Part shown: piece by piece, positions 20,181 to 32,499 of the stretch
Layout: each line of letters starts with the position of its first letter
Position numbering within the stretch: position 1 is the stretch's first letter
Assembly: GCF_947179515.1 (NCBI RefSeq)
Contig: NC_067477.1
Location: 76,168,644-76,232,643 of the forward strand
Reading direction: 5' to 3'
DNA: 64,000 nt
Source of the DNA: Apodemus sylvaticus
Lineage: Eukaryota > Chordata > Mammalia > Rodentia > Muridae
Program-made: the position numbers and the translations under genes
Notes under the pieces: generated by a model
Databases searched by the model: none
What the model saw: the letters and a program-made list of their open reading frames with translations, nothing else
What the model was told of the DNA's origin: nothing

Positions 20181-20934
20181 TAACTAATTTCTATAGACAA
20201 GGAGACTAACAAAGACTCCAAAAATAGCTTCAAAGCATTTTTGGAAAATTCTGATAGAATGGAACAGAAACCACTTCCTATGCTTCCTCTAGCAGAATGA
20301 GCTGCTGTGGTATTCCATAGGAAGGGGGTTGAAAAGTAAGTAAAACACATTGGATTTATGCTGATGCATTCATGATTGGTGTGACTCTCAGTGATGATTC
20401 TCTAAGAAGATCTATTGGAAGCAGAAATTATCTTGTGAAATTTGGAATAATAGAGGCAAGAAATAAGGATATTAAATTATGAATTATTTTGACAACTAGT
20501 TCAGTGCCCATGAGGATCATGGATCAAAGAAAATGCCAGAAATAGCTGTGAGATACTACTAAGATGCTATTAGTAAGCAGTCAGTGTGATGGGAGTATAG
20601 CCCATTATACTTTATGTATAAAAAGAAAGTGATGTCTTGCTTATATATTATAAGCAGTAAGCCCTAGGATACTTGGATATTGATTTAGGACAATAAATCT
20701 TGATTTAGGATAGAAGATTCATGGAATTTTATACGTACATGTAACTGGATTAATTTAGAAGACAGAAAATATATGGTATACAAACTCTACTTTCTGTTCA
20801 ATAATAATTTAAACTTGTATTGCTCTTACATAAAGCATAATAACATAATGTATAATAAATTCGTGGCATGACTAATATAATCCTTTGCTTCTAAAACTAA
20901 AACAATGGAAAGTAACCAAAAGATGACTTGAAGT
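20181..20934. other. Unassigned sequence
   Basis: AT-rich. A short near-repeat, (c)ttgatttagga, occurs twice at about 20679-20712. Nothing else recognised. Confidence 0.5.
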
Positions 20935-20935
20935 C

Positions 20936-21555
20936 TGTATTAGTCATGGTTCTGTAGAGTCGGAGAATTTATGGAATATCTCTGTATACTAAGAGAACTT
21001 ATTGTAATGATTTACAGTCTGTAATACAACTAACCAAACAATGGGCAGCTGTGAATAGGAAGCCCAAGAATCTAGTAGTTTCTTAGTTCCATGAGGCTAG
21101 GTGTTTCACCTAGTCTTTTGTATAAGCTGGAATCCTATTCCAGAAGAAGTAGGTTCCAACAGATGTGTTGGCAAGTAAGTGCAAGCAGGCAAAGAAGAGG
21201 GAGTCTTCCTTCTTCCATTGACTTTATGTAGGCCTCTAGCAGAAGGTATGGCCCAGATTAAAGGGGTATACAACGATTGCTGGATTTGGAATTTGTTCTA
21301 TTCCAGGCTGGCCTTCAACTCAGAGATTTGCTTGCCTCAGTCTCTTCGTATCAAAATTGTGTACTACCCTGCCTCAGGCTGAGATTTTCATGGCCACTAT
21401 GCCTAAATATCTGGATCAAAAGCATGTGTCATCTCATGTGAAGATCCAGATCAGAAGTCGGTGTCTTGCAGGCTCAAGGATGCTCTCCATTTCTGTATTG
21501 TAGGTCATTCCAACTGTTCATTCAAGATGACAACCAGGAATAGCCATAACAAAAT
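20936..21555 (+). mobile_element. Rodent LTR-like repeat containing a B1-like segment
   Basis: Starts 'tgtattagtcatggttctgtagagtc' and runs to 'gacaaccaggaatagccataaca', giving TGT...ACA ends as in LTRs. 21260-21385 resembles an antisense B1 body (ccaggctggccttcaactcagagat), which appears to be an integral part of the repeat. The family name is not certain. Confidence 0.55.
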
Positions 21556-24500
21556 CTGTTAACAAAACTGTGTTATTGCTCCTTACTTTCTTGTTATATA
21601 GTTATTCTTTATAAACATAGCTAGTGCTTTCATAATGGACAGAAATTATAATTCTTTTAAATAAGTCATGTTATAAATATTGGAATAGAAAATAAAGGAA
21701 ACATAATGTTCAAAAATATTCATTCTGGATATTATACAATATAATTAAAATATCGTGTTTTTCTCCAAATGACTCCAGTTTTGTCCGTCCATAACAGTAA
21801 CTGTTGCAGGCTACATAACATTTTAAAAAGTACAGTAGGCTTCAGAATGCAGAGAAAAAGAAGACAACAGGGAAAAACATGAGTCAACATGAGTTTCAAT
21901 GACTCTGATCAATAATCAGGTTTCACAAACCTACAATTCATTTCTCCACGTGCATTGAGTACCATCACCTCTACACTAAGATATGCCTCATGGAGGTCTC
22001 CTATGAAAATTATCTTTCCAAACATTCAAAAAGGTCATCATAGAGCTCCACAGATCTCAGAGGTCACATCAGGAGAAAGTTCATGTTGTGTGCCAATAGC
22101 CTGAAATGACTCTTGGAGTAGGAACAAGTAGTGTTCACGAGCTTCTGCTGCCTGCCAGTTACTTGAGTCAAGCTTTGGCAGCATCCCCCAAAGGCTTAGA
22201 GACCTCTAAGAAAAGCTTCCCTGGCTTTTGCCAGATTTCACACTACATATCAGCAAGCTCCTGGATGTCAATTCATTTTGTTGTTGTTTTGTCGACTCAT
22301 TTTTCTCTAAATGGTCATTGCTTGTGTCTTTTATTTGGGTTAAAAAATCCATTGACTTGCAAGTCCTGACCGTGAACACACTATTGGCTTCATTAGACTA
22401 TTACATAAAACACATACTTGTATCTCTACAACATTAACATAATCTCAAGAGCTAGGATTATAACCCGTGTTCACTGAAAATAAACACAGTACATTGTTAT
22501 TTCTGACATGATGACATATTATAAGAAGGAAAGGAGAGAACTGGCATCATTTAACTCTGAGTATTTATCAGATCTAATGCTATGCAAAAAAGAGGGGAAG
22601 GAACAGTACTATGTTTTCAACTGCAGCTTCATGTTCCTTAATGTTACAAGATTTGTGTTATTCTATATATAAAAGATTGTCTATTTGACTTTGGTTTTGA
22701 TTTTAGAATATGGCCATTATTGTCTAGCCATTATTTCTGATCATGGCTTTTTTAGAGTATGAGGAAAAGTTCTGAGGTGTTCACGAAGATCTCATAAAAT
22801 GTCTCTGTCCTAAGCATGAACACACCCTACCTATATGGCCTCTGTTGCCTTCCTTTGGTTTTCATTCCTGCTTGAAGTTTTCTTTTCTAGGCCTCAAGGA
22901 TTTCCTTATACAGATGTAGCAGTGTTGCTTCTGAGAACCAAAATGAATTTTATGCAGATTTCTGGCCCCCACAGCCCCATACAATTCTTTGTCTCTTAAT
23001 ATAGTTGAGCTATTCATGCAGTTTCAACAATGAAGTTCACCTGCTGAGGTAAGTGAAACTTAGGCTGTGCTTGTGCTTCCTGCTCTTATCCTGTGATAGT
23101 GAATTTTCTCCAAGAAGGGAGTGACAGTAAACCTGGGCATATTTCACTTCCAAAGTCCTGCATGGCTTACAGTTCAGTTCTATAGAATATGCATCTCATG
23201 TTTTATACAGTTTTATAGTTACTTACCATGGAAATAAAATGCTCTGTCAGTTACTTTATCTTGGTTAGATATGCAATTAAGTATATACTTAAATGCAAAA
23301 TTGATTTAATGTGAAAATACAGTCAGATATAGAATATAAATTGAATTGTACATGTTTCAAGTTTTAAAAGCAAATGGATGGGAAAATACTTTTGAAAATA
23401 TTATGTGAATTTCAGCAATTATAATAATACTTTACTTAGCACAGTTACACAGTTATGATTCTTCTGAACCCTGAGCAGCTAGTATTGCAGAAGTTGCACC
23501 CATGCAAATAAATACTTAGCCCTTTTACTGCACGTTTCTCCATTTCCCTGGCACTTTCTAATCCCTTTATTTTGTTTACTCTACAAAAGTCCATTTTAGC
23601 ATTATTATATCCTATTATCTTCAGACACTTTGATTCTTTTGCAAAGAATAAGCAATCATGGGTACATCACGGGTTGCATTAAAATGCCAGCTTTGCTATA
23701 GTCTAGCAAGTGAGTTCTCAAATTGAGGTAAATCACATGCCATTTCCAGAAAATCTCCTCCATTAAAACATGTCTAAATATATAGAAACAAAAAGTCATT
23801 AAGCAGTAAACACTAATTGTTTATTTTGATGAATGAATAACAGTGCTGCTATAGATTCCCAGAGGCCCTGTCTGTTAGCTGAGGGAGCACTGATTCATTT
23901 AGTGCCCACACTATCTTCACAGTAATACATCCACAATGCTACACTCAACAAATGTGCATCTTACTCTGAAAACATGTATCCATTGGAACATCTGCCAGGC
24001 AACAAGCACAAATTTCCTGGACACTGGGAAAGGTGTCTGATTTAGAGAAGGTATTATATAATGAAACTCTAACTAGGCTAGCTTAGTAGGTAGGAATAAA
24101 AGTTAAATATAAATTTGATTGAATTATCCAAGAAATGATTCATAGTCTTATATGATTTTTGCCATGTCAAGAAATAGATACCCTATCTTCCTAATACCTA
24201 TGTTGTGAGCAGGAGGCAAAATTAAATATGTCTGCTGCTTTAAGTAGCCACTTTTCCAGTACAAACCCTCCAAGCACATCTCACTGAAAAAAAAAATTGT
24301 TTTAAAGCAAAAGATGAAATCTGAAGAATTTGGTTATCTAAACCTAGCAAAATTGTAACTGTATGAGCTGTAATAACAAGAGCATAAAAGCTCAGCATTC
24401 CTGTCTCAGAAATTAAAATCTCTATGACCAAGAATAATGAGATGGCTCTGAAGATTAGCTCTCTTGGCCAGAACTTTGTAAGAAGCAATCAGCTGAGGCT

Positions 24501-24869
24501 CAGTCCTTTGAGAAACTTTTGATGCACCTCAGCAAATCATTTTTGTAAAGGGCTGCTGTAGGTGAAACAGATGAGAAACATCAGTTCTAGAGTCCATGGA
24601 ATAATCCCCAAGCAAGTCATCACCAGCTACATATCCTAAACCACCGTAGTCTACAGTAACCTGAGTTTTATTTTTTTTTTATAAAAAGTGAACATTTGTC
24701 TACAGTCATTTTCAAGAAAAAAAATCTATAGATATTTGACAACAAGATGTAGATGAATTTTAATACAGCAACATGACTGCCCTGGAAAGGAATCACATCC
24801 AAAGACTACCTAGTTCTCTGTGATCTAGCTACAATACAAACATGCCCTAGATTATGGTATAATCTGGTT
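21556..24869. other. Unassigned AT-rich stretch (3.3 kb)
   Basis: No open frame longer than about 90 codons and none that I recognise; no SINE, L1 or RNA gene seen. It is the longest repeat-free interval near the middle of the window, so it is where conserved non-coding elements would be sought. Confidence 0.45.
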
Positions 24870-25203
24870 GGCATATGAACACACTGTTAGTATACACCTT
24901 TAAACACTAAATATGAAGGTAAGGTTTGTTTGTAGAAGGAAGCAGCCAGTTTTGAAAGTGACTTGTAATTGAGGGGCAGACAAAGTAACAAATCAGAGAA
25001 AGATTTGATAGATAGGAGTCAGAGGTAGAATATTCCCAATTCACATAAGAACAGATAGAAAAGAGGGTGTACTTAAAAGCAGCTATACAAAAAGAATGTG
25101 ATATAATGTGTGCTGTGGAGTGGATGTGTGTGTGGCAGTTTTGCAGGAACAGATTACAGAGAGAAAAAGTACAGGTGAAGCATAAGTAATAAGAGAATGA
25201 GTA

Positions 25204-25209
25204 GTAGCC
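25204..25209. repeat. 6-bp target-site duplication, left (GTAGCC)
   Basis: GTAGCC directly before the TG of the solo LTR; repeated at 25632-25637. Confidence 0.8.
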
Positions 25210-25631
25210 TGTACAGAGCCATATTGGGGTGTCATGCCACTTGGCAGGAACTCATTGATCAAGATGAACTTCTCCCAGCCTTTGTTGAGCAGGGATTCCT
25301 GTGCTATGCAGGATCCTGCTCCACCTAGGGTGGAGTGCTCAGAGTGAAGGTGAAGTTCATTGTTCCTCCAGGTCTACAACTTCCTGAATTAAGCAGGTGA
25401 CCCACCTAGCTGCCTGATCAGTGGAGCCAAGAACTGCCAGACAACTTCCCCAGAACTCAGCCCAGAGACTGGGGGGAGGGGCTTTTCCAAACTGTTAAAT
25501 AGTTTGACCGCCATTAAAGGTGGGGTCTTGGTAAACTATCATGCTGGCCCTCATTCTTTTTACTGCTTCTCCGATGCATCCCTCAGCTTCTGTTCCAGGA
25601 ACCCAGTTCACAGTACCTACAGAATGCAACA
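25210..25631 (+). mobile_element. Solo LTR (endogenous-retrovirus type), 422 bp
   Basis: Starts TGTACAGAG and ends ATGCAACA (TGT...ACA), with the same 6 bases GTAGCC on both sides. Integration by a retroviral integrase produces exactly this pattern, and 6 bp is usual for class II (ERVK-like) elements. Inside, 'ccattaaaggtgg' near 25510 and a CT-rich 3' part fit an LTR with polyadenylation region. There is no internal retroviral sequence beside it, so LTR-LTR recombination left a solo LTR. Orientation is inferred from the internal signals. Confidence 0.75.
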
Positions 25632-25637
25632 GTAGCC
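25632..25637. repeat. 6-bp target-site duplication, right (GTAGCC)
   Basis: Second copy of GTAGCC. Confidence 0.8.
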
Positions 25638-26215
25638 AGCAAGATTTGAGGATATTGACAAAATTTGTATGAGGCCAGGCAGAGCAATTCAGTCAGAAGT
25701 CAAGAAAAGCTGCACTGAATCAGTCAGCATGGAAGATTAGATTGTGCTAAGGCTAGAAGCATCTAGGCCTAGGCCAAGGATTAGTTAGAACAGATAAGAA
25801 AATGCTCTGGGCTCAGCCAAAGCAATAAATTTGCACAGCATGGGTACTCTCATCCCATATCTTTGTCTGAAAAAATAGAACATTTAGGACTAGAAGATTA
25901 GCATTGGAATAACATTTTAAGACAGGACAGGGCATGAAAAAAAATCTAGTCTCAATAAGTGTTATATAGCTCCATAAATCTATCAGCATTTTTTTTAGAC
26001 TTCATCTCACACTATAGTCCAGGCTAACCTCAAATTTGCTATGTAATTTGAATTGTTCTTAAATTCACTATTATGCTTCTGCCTGAAAAGAGCTAAAATT
26101 ATAAGCAGGTATGACAACCCTACCGTCTATCAACATTGTTTAAATAAATATTTTTCAGTATCAGGTATATTTAATAATTCTAAAGAAAAGTATATAAAAT
26201 TAGACAGAGAAAATT
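25638..26215. other. Unassigned sequence
   Basis: No gene or clearly named repeat. The flanks of the solo LTR on both sides may belong to an older rodent repeat, which I cannot confirm. Confidence 0.4.
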
Positions 26216-26219
26216 GTAC

Positions 26220-26789
26220 ATTTGCTGTCTCTGGGTTGGGTCCGTCCTCTGGCACAGTGCACCAAACGCAAATGGCACAGGGAGGCAGCTTAACCACCCA
26301 GGAGTGTGGAGGGGCCTGCCTCCATAAGTAGAACCATCCTTGCCACTCAGATGATCACAACTGGAGCCCTCTGGTGGAAGCCCTCTGGTTTCTATCTTTT
26401 GCTTGGGACTGCCCTCTGCCACCATTTACCATATCCACATGACACACTGAGGTAGCTAACCACTCAGGAGTGCAGAGAGGCCAGGCAGCACAGGTAGGAA
26501 CACCTCTGCTGCTCAGAAGAAACAGCTTGAAACCCTGAGGACACAAGAGCCTAGGTGCAATCTAGGATAGGAGTCTTCCGATTTCCAATTTCAACCTGCA
26601 CCCAGAGTTGATCAGGGCCACAGAGCTATATACCCAAATACAACGACAAGAGAGAGGGTCTTGCAGGAGTACCTACATACCAGTATACACAGCGAGAATG
26701 GGTCTCCAAGGAGCACAAATACAGAGATTTGCATGACAGATAAGCCACAATCAGAGACAGCAGCACCAGCTAACACCAGAGATAACCAG
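26220..26789 (+). promoter_or_regulatory. L1 5' UTR with two ~166-bp monomers
   Basis: Two related units lie in tandem. 'taaccacccaggagtgtgga' at 26291 recurs as 'taaccactcaggagtgcaga' at 26457, each followed by a ggcc...gtagaac/gtaggaac segment. A non-repeated tether follows (gagttgatcagggccacagagc...) up to the ORF1 start. The monomers do not resemble those at 7787-8520, so the two L1s carried different promoters. Confidence 0.7.
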
Positions 26790-28193
26790 ATGGCAAAAGG
26801 CAAACACAAGAACATTACCAAGAGAAACCAAGGCAACATGGCACCATCTGAACCAAGTTCACCTACAACAGCAAGTCCTGGATACCCCACCACACCAGAA
26901 AAGCAAGACCTGAATATAAAATCACATCTCATGATGCTGATAGAGGATTTCAAGAAGGACATAAATAACTTCCTTCGAGAAGTACAGAAGATAATGAAGA
27001 GGTAGAAGCCCTTAAAAAGGAAACACAAAAATCACATAAAGAAATACAGGAGAACATGAGTCAACAGGTAGAATCCCATAAAGAGGAAACACAAAAATCC
27101 CTTAGAAAATACAGGAAAACACAAACAAACAAGTGAAGGAACTGAGCAAAACCATCCAGGATCTAAAAACAGAAGTAGAAACAACTAAGAAATCACAAAA
27201 GGAAACAAGTTGGAGATAGAAAACCTTGGAAAGGAATCAAGAGTCATAGATACAAACATCAATAACAAGAAGTATACAAGAAGTAGAAGACTGAATCTCA
27301 GGTGCTGAAGATACCATAGAAATCATTGACTCAACAGTCAAAGAAAATGCAAAATGCAAAAAGATTGTAACCCAAAACATCCAAGAAATCCAGGACACAA
27401 TGAGAAGACCAAACCTAAGGATTATAAATATAGAAGAGAGTGAAGATTTACAACTTAAAGGGCCAATAAATCTCTTCAACAAAATATTAGAAGAATATTT
27501 CCCTAACCTAATGAGAGAGATGCCCATGAACATCTTTCAATAAAGCCAAAAGATGATTAACACTCAAACATAAAAATAATATCAAAAATGATAGGAAGGA
27601 ACAATCACTATTCCTTAATACCTCATAAGATCAATGGACTCAATTCCCCAATAAAAAGACATAGACTAACAGACTGGATACATAACCAGGACCCAACATT
27701 TTGTTCCATACAGAAAACACACCTCAGTATCAAAGACAAACACTACCTCAGCGTAAAAGACTAGAAAACAATTTTCCAAGCAAATGGTCCCAGGAGAATA
27801 CTACAGAACTCCAAACAGACTTGGGGACAACAGAAATATCTCCTGTCATATAATAATCAAAACACCAAATGTCTTAAACAAAGGAAGAATATTGAAAGCA
27901 GTAAGACAAAAAGGCCAAGTAACATTGAAAGGAAGAACTATCAGAATTACACCAGAGACCATGAAAGCAAGATGATCCTGGGCAGATCTCATACAGACTC
28001 TAAGAGAACACAAATGCCAGCACAGACTATTATACCCAGCAAAACTCTCAATCTCAGAGATGGAGAAACCAAGATATTCAATGATAAAAACCAAATTTAT
28101 GCAATAACTTTCCATAAATACAGCCCTACAAAAGATAATGGATGGAAAACTCCAATATAAGGAGTACAACTATACCCTAGAAAAAGCAAGATA
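26790..28193 (+). pseudogene. L1 ORF1 remnant with inserted duplication
   Basis: Starts ATGGCAAAAGGCAAACAC at 26790 (MAKGKHKNITKRNQ). The frame is open for about 71 codons, then stops at 27003. Coiled-coil text follows (27010-27200), then the RNA-recognition part near 27340-27440. At 27533 the C-terminal region is broken by a 263-bp copy of the ORF1-ORF2 junction. The C-terminal domain resumes at about 27797 (YRTPNRLGDNRNISCHIIIK) and runs to the end of ORF1 near 28193. Role as for the ORF1 at 6288-7511; non-functional. Confidence 0.85.
27533..27795 (+). repeat. 263-bp duplication, copy 1 (inside ORF1)
   Basis: Base-for-base identical by eye to 28201-28463 (offset 668), starting tctttcaataaagcc and ending aatggtcccagga. 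It carries the ORF2 start region, so it is out of place inside ORF1. Copy 2 is in the normal position, so this one is the inserted copy. Confidence 0.92.
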
Positions 28194-28200
28194 GTAATCT

Positions 28201-28463
28201 TCTTTCAATAAAGCCAAAAGATGATTAACACTCAAACATAAAAATAATATCAAAAATGATAGGAAGGAACAATCACTATTCCTTAATACCTCATAAGATC
28301 AATGGACTCAATTCCCCAATAAAAAGACATAGACTAACAGACTGGATACATAACCAGGACCCAACATTTTGTTCCATACAGAAAACACACCTCAGTATCA
28401 AAGACAAACACTACCTCAGCGTAAAAGACTAGAAAACAATTTTCCAAGCAAATGGTCCCAGGA
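28201..28463 (+). repeat. 263-bp duplication, copy 2 (native position)
   Basis: The native ORF1-ORF2 junction and first ~69 codons of ORF2. Its flanks continue normally into ORF2, for example 'aacaagttggagtagccattc'. Confidence 0.92.
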
Positions 28464-29465
28464 AACAAGTTGGAGTAGCCATTCTAATATTGGATAAAAA
28501 TTGACTTTCAACCAAAAGTCATCAAAAAAGACATGGAAGGACACTTCATACACATCAAAGGAAAAATCTACCATGAAATCTTAATTCTGAACATCTATGC
28601 TCCAAATGCAAGGGCATACTCACTTGTAAAACTTTACTAAAGCTCAAAGCACACATTGCATCTCACATAATAATTGTGGGTGACTTCAACACTCCACTCT
28701 CCTCAATAGGCTGATCAGGGAAGAAAAAAATAAACAAAGACACAGTGAAACTAACTGACATTTTGGACCAAATGGATTATATATAAAACATTTCATCATA
28801 TACTTTCTTCTAAATCAAAGTATATACTTTCTTCTCAGTACCTCATAGTACCGTCTCCTAAATCTACCATATAATTGGTCACAAAACAGACCTCAACAGA
28901 TAAAGAAGATGGAACAAATCCCATGCTTCCTATCAGATCAGTATGGAGTAAGGATGGTCTTCAATAACAGCAAAAACAACAGAAAGCTTACATACACATG
29001 GAAGCTGAACAGAGCTCTACTCAATGATACCTTGGTCAAGGAAGAAATAACGAAAGAAATCAAAGACTTTTTAGAATTTAATGAAAATAAGGCACAACAT
29101 ATCCAAATATATGAGACACAATGAAAGCAGTGCTAAGAGGAAAACTCATAGATCTATATGCCTCCAAAAACTGGAGAAAGCATACACAAGCAGCTTAACA
29201 GCACACCTGAAAGCTCTAGAATAGAAAGAAGCTAATACACCCATGAGGAGTAGAAGGCAGGAAATCATTGAATTCAGGGCTGAAATCAACCAAGTATAAA
29301 CAAAAGAATCATACAATCAACAAAACCAGGAGTTAGTTCTTTGAGAACACCAACAAGATAGATAAACCCTTAGCCAGACTAAACAGAGGACACAGAGAAA
29401 GTATTCAAATTAACTAAATCAGAAATGAAAAGGGAGATATAACAAAGGAAATTGAGGAAATTTAA
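28256..29465 (+). pseudogene. L1 ORF2 endonuclease remnant, 3'-truncated
   Basis: ORF2 begins ATGATAGGAAGG at 28256. Endonuclease landmarks are still readable: NGLNSPIKRHRLTDW, the GDFNTP-type motif near 28678-28695, and the SDQYGV segment near 28935 where intact copies have SDH. The frame is broken many times. The element ends in the linker before the reverse transcriptase. Confidence 0.85.
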
Positions 29466-29469
29466 AATA

Positions 29470-30690
29470 TCATTGTTCTGGATGTCATTAGGACAGTAAA
29501 CTCAAGGCATCAGAGATTTGACAAAACTTACATAATAAGGAACATGAAGTCAGCACATCTGTGAACTGTGATAGGTGTGTAATAATGTGAACACTGTGAA
29601 ATACATGAAATACGCTGCACTTGGAACCAGGGTTTTAGAAGTTAATGAGTGAGGAAAACACAAGAAGATGAAGTGCACATGAGGAAGCACTGGGTTTCTA
29701 CATTTTGTCTGTGAACCCACAACTTCTCTAAAGGCTGGTCAATTTAGAGTTGTCTTCCAGCAGAAGATTGCACATACCATAAGAGCTTAGAAGCAGCAAT
29801 AATAAACACTTACCTTGAGCTTTCACCTGGAGCAACATTCGGCTTTGTTTTAAGTAGATTGCCATGAACATATCATAATATTTAGTATATGTAGCATATT
29901 TGTATATTTGTATTATAATTTTTCCTTCTAAAATTCAATGAATAACAAACATTGATTAAAAGACCATTGGTGATCATGGATAAAGACAATTACTTTAGCA
30001 TATTCTGTGGTTTAGTTCCTTTCTAAAAATTCCATAATCATACCTTGAAGATACTAAAATTGGTATATTGTCAGCAACATTTTTTGTCTCAATCAATTTT
30101 TAAAAAGCACATATCTTAAAGTTAAACCAACTCTATTATTAGGAGTTTTCATATTAAAAGTTCCAAACTGAGAAGATGGGGAAAATATATGAACATAATA
30201 GCAATATATATAATATAAAATTATATATATATATATATGTATATATATTATTACTAGATACACATTCTACATCAAATGATGTAATATACATTCAAACTAT
30301 TGTAGGAAAAATAAACATAGGATTTTTAGAGGTTAATTGGCGAAAGTGGTACAATTTATATATTTTACTAGATCACTCTCTCTTTTTCCTTTCTTTACAC
30401 TCCTGTCTTAATTGCTTGCCTACCTTCTCCCTATACCTTTTCTTCTTTGTCTCCACAAGCTTTTAAAATCTTCCTTTCTTGTTTTATTGATTATTGTAAG
30501 TAGTGGGAGATATGTCTGAAGTACAGATGAATATAAATTACACTCACTAGAGGAAGGAGAGAGCTTTTATTCCTCAAATATTTGTTATAGGAGAACAGTC
30601 AGGCTCCAGCACTCATAACTCTCTTGTTTCTATTGCAAGTGACCATGAGTTATACTGTAGATTATTAACTTTATAAAAAAAATGTTTTCA
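29470..30690. other. Unassigned sequence with AT microsatellite
   Basis: No gene or named repeat. A TA-rich microsatellite lies at about 30208-30250 (atatatatatatatatgtatatatatta). Confidence 0.5.
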
Positions 30691-30692
30691 GA

Positions 30693-30925
30693 TGTAGAGA
30701 TGGCTCAGTGGTTAAGAGCACATACTCTTCCAGAACACCATAATTCAGTTCTCAGAACCTTACATGTCTCACAATCATTTGTAAACAATTGTAGCTCTAG
30801 GAAAATATAACAAGTTCTTCTGGTTTCCACAGCCTGCATTTGTGTGCTTATACACATGTGGACACTGAAATGCACACATACACATACACAAACATGCAAA
30901 AATGTAACTATATCTTTATAAAATG
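30693..30925 (+). repeat. B3-like (B2-superfamily) SINE
   Basis: tRNA-derived SINE: 'gagatggctcagtggttaagagcacatactcttccagaacacc' then 'cagttctcagaacc' as head. The body has 'gttcttctggtttccacagcctgcatttgtg' and a CA-rich end before an A/T tail. It would have been mobilised by L1 proteins. Confidence 0.82.
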
Positions 30926-31505
30926 TTTCTAATAGAAATAAAAGTATCTGTCTATTTCTGAATTGAAACCTAAAGTAAAATGTTAAAGATTTAAACTTCA
31001 TTCTATGGGTAATTGTCTATAATAACTAGAAATCTTGAAGATATAAGAATTTCAAGTTAATGATTTCTTTTGTTCTACATTGACAATTGAAATATCAGCA
31101 CTATTAAAATAATACGATTTTAATCAAACTCTTATTGTCTTTTGAATAGCTATTTTCAAGCATTCCCTGGAGTGGCTTCTTTTATAGATATATTGATCAT
31201 GTTATCCTTTTCCTGATAGTGTTGTCCTGCTGGATTAAGTTGCACTCAACAAAGCAAGAGTAGTTGTTAAGTATAATTATTGCAAAATGCACTGATTTGC
31301 TAGAAACTCAAAAGGCAGTGTTCTACATAAGTATCTCTCACAACTTTGTTGACACAGGAAATCAACATGAGGTGAGGGGCTTGGCGAGGGGCCAGTTTTC
31401 ACTCTTGTCTTAACAATCAGGGAAATAAGACTTCTCTTCAGCAGCTCTTGCTCTAGCTATGTTATCTGCTTACAAATATAAATCTTATCCTGGTTTGCTT
31501 TCTGA
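30926..31505. other. Unassigned sequence
   Basis: No gene or repeat recognised. Confidence 0.45.
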
Positions 31506-31509
31506 TACT

Positions 31510-31872
31510 GTTAAAATATGGTCAAAAATAATTTGGGGATGAAAAGGTTTGTTTGGCTTACATATGAAGTAGTTCATTGTCAGATGCTAGGAAAGGAGCT
31601 TGAGGCAGGAACTGGAGGCAAGAACAAAGGCAGAGACTACAGGGGAATGCTACCTACTAGCTTTCTCCCCCAGCTCACGGTCAACCATTCTTCTTACACA
31701 GGCATGGCCCATCTGCACTGGGATGGAAACACCATAGTGACATGGGCCTTCCTCAAACAGTTAACAATAAAGAAAATGTCTCCAGGATATGTGACCACAT
31801 GATAGAGGGTAATCCCACAATTGAGGTTTCTTCTTTTCAAGTACGTTAAGTTGATATCTAAGATTAACCATC
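31510..31872 (-). mobile_element. Rodent LTR-like repeat, solitary
   Basis: Diverged copy of the terminal repeat of 36824-38759 in the same orientation: 'ggggatgaaaaggtttgtttggcttaca', 'ctttctcccccagctca' and a 3' part 'caagtacgttaagttgatat', equivalent to gtgtcaagttgacac in the other copies. A 94-residue ORF inside is incidental. Confidence 0.6.
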
Positions 31873-32499
31873 AAAAAAATTCTTATCTACATTATGATTT
31901 TTATTTTTATTTCTGATTTTTCTAAATGCATTAACTATTGACTACTTTATACTTAATGTTGATATCTACCTTCCTAATAAAAGGAGATGGGAGATTTTTA
32001 AAATGCTAATATCCCTCTTGTATACTGTATTCTGCAGTGGTTTAATCACCAAAGAGTCAAGCAGAAATAATGAATGGAAATAAGGAGCATATACAGAGAT
32101 ACTGTCTAATCACATCCTGACCATTCATAATTTGAATCAAATTCAAATTATAGCTCTTGGGTGTGAACTCATAAACATGTGAAACAATTTTTTTCTAATA
32201 TGATTGATTTGTTTTTCTTGTAAAAACTTTGCATTGACTTTGCTCTGTGTGGTCTCTAGATTTTTAATTAATTTCTACAGACCCAGTTTCCAATGTTCAA
32301 TACATTCTAGGTTCAGGTGTCACAATTTGACTTGATGAAGATTGTGGCTATCTCTTTATTTTTTATTTTTTCACCTGCTCTGGCTTTTATTGCACTTTCA
32401 ACCTAAAGCCATTTATCTGTCATCATTCGATCCATTTAGGCACCTAAGGTTTTTTTTTTTGTTGTTGTTTACAAAAACAAAATTAAATTGGGTCTGGTT
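31873..32499. other. Unassigned AT-rich sequence
   Basis: No gene recognised. A T10 run and a (GTT)n-like stretch lie near 32451-32470. Confidence 0.45.

Larger units (their letters stand above)
26220..29465 (+). mobile_element. L1 with 5' UTR and ORF1 but lacking its 3' half
   Basis: A plus-strand L1 that keeps the 5' UTR (26220-26789), ORF1 (26790-28193) and ORF2 up to the endonuclease-RT linker, and stops abruptly near 29465 with no 3' UTR or poly(A). L1s normally lose their 5' end, so the missing 3' half implies a later deletion or rearrangement. A 263-bp duplication sits inside ORF1. Many stops; inactive. Confidence 0.85.

Noticed and set aside
20000..20350. 116-codon minus-strand ORF with Cys/Val repeats
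   Set aside because: Arises from the CA-rich tail of a SINE.
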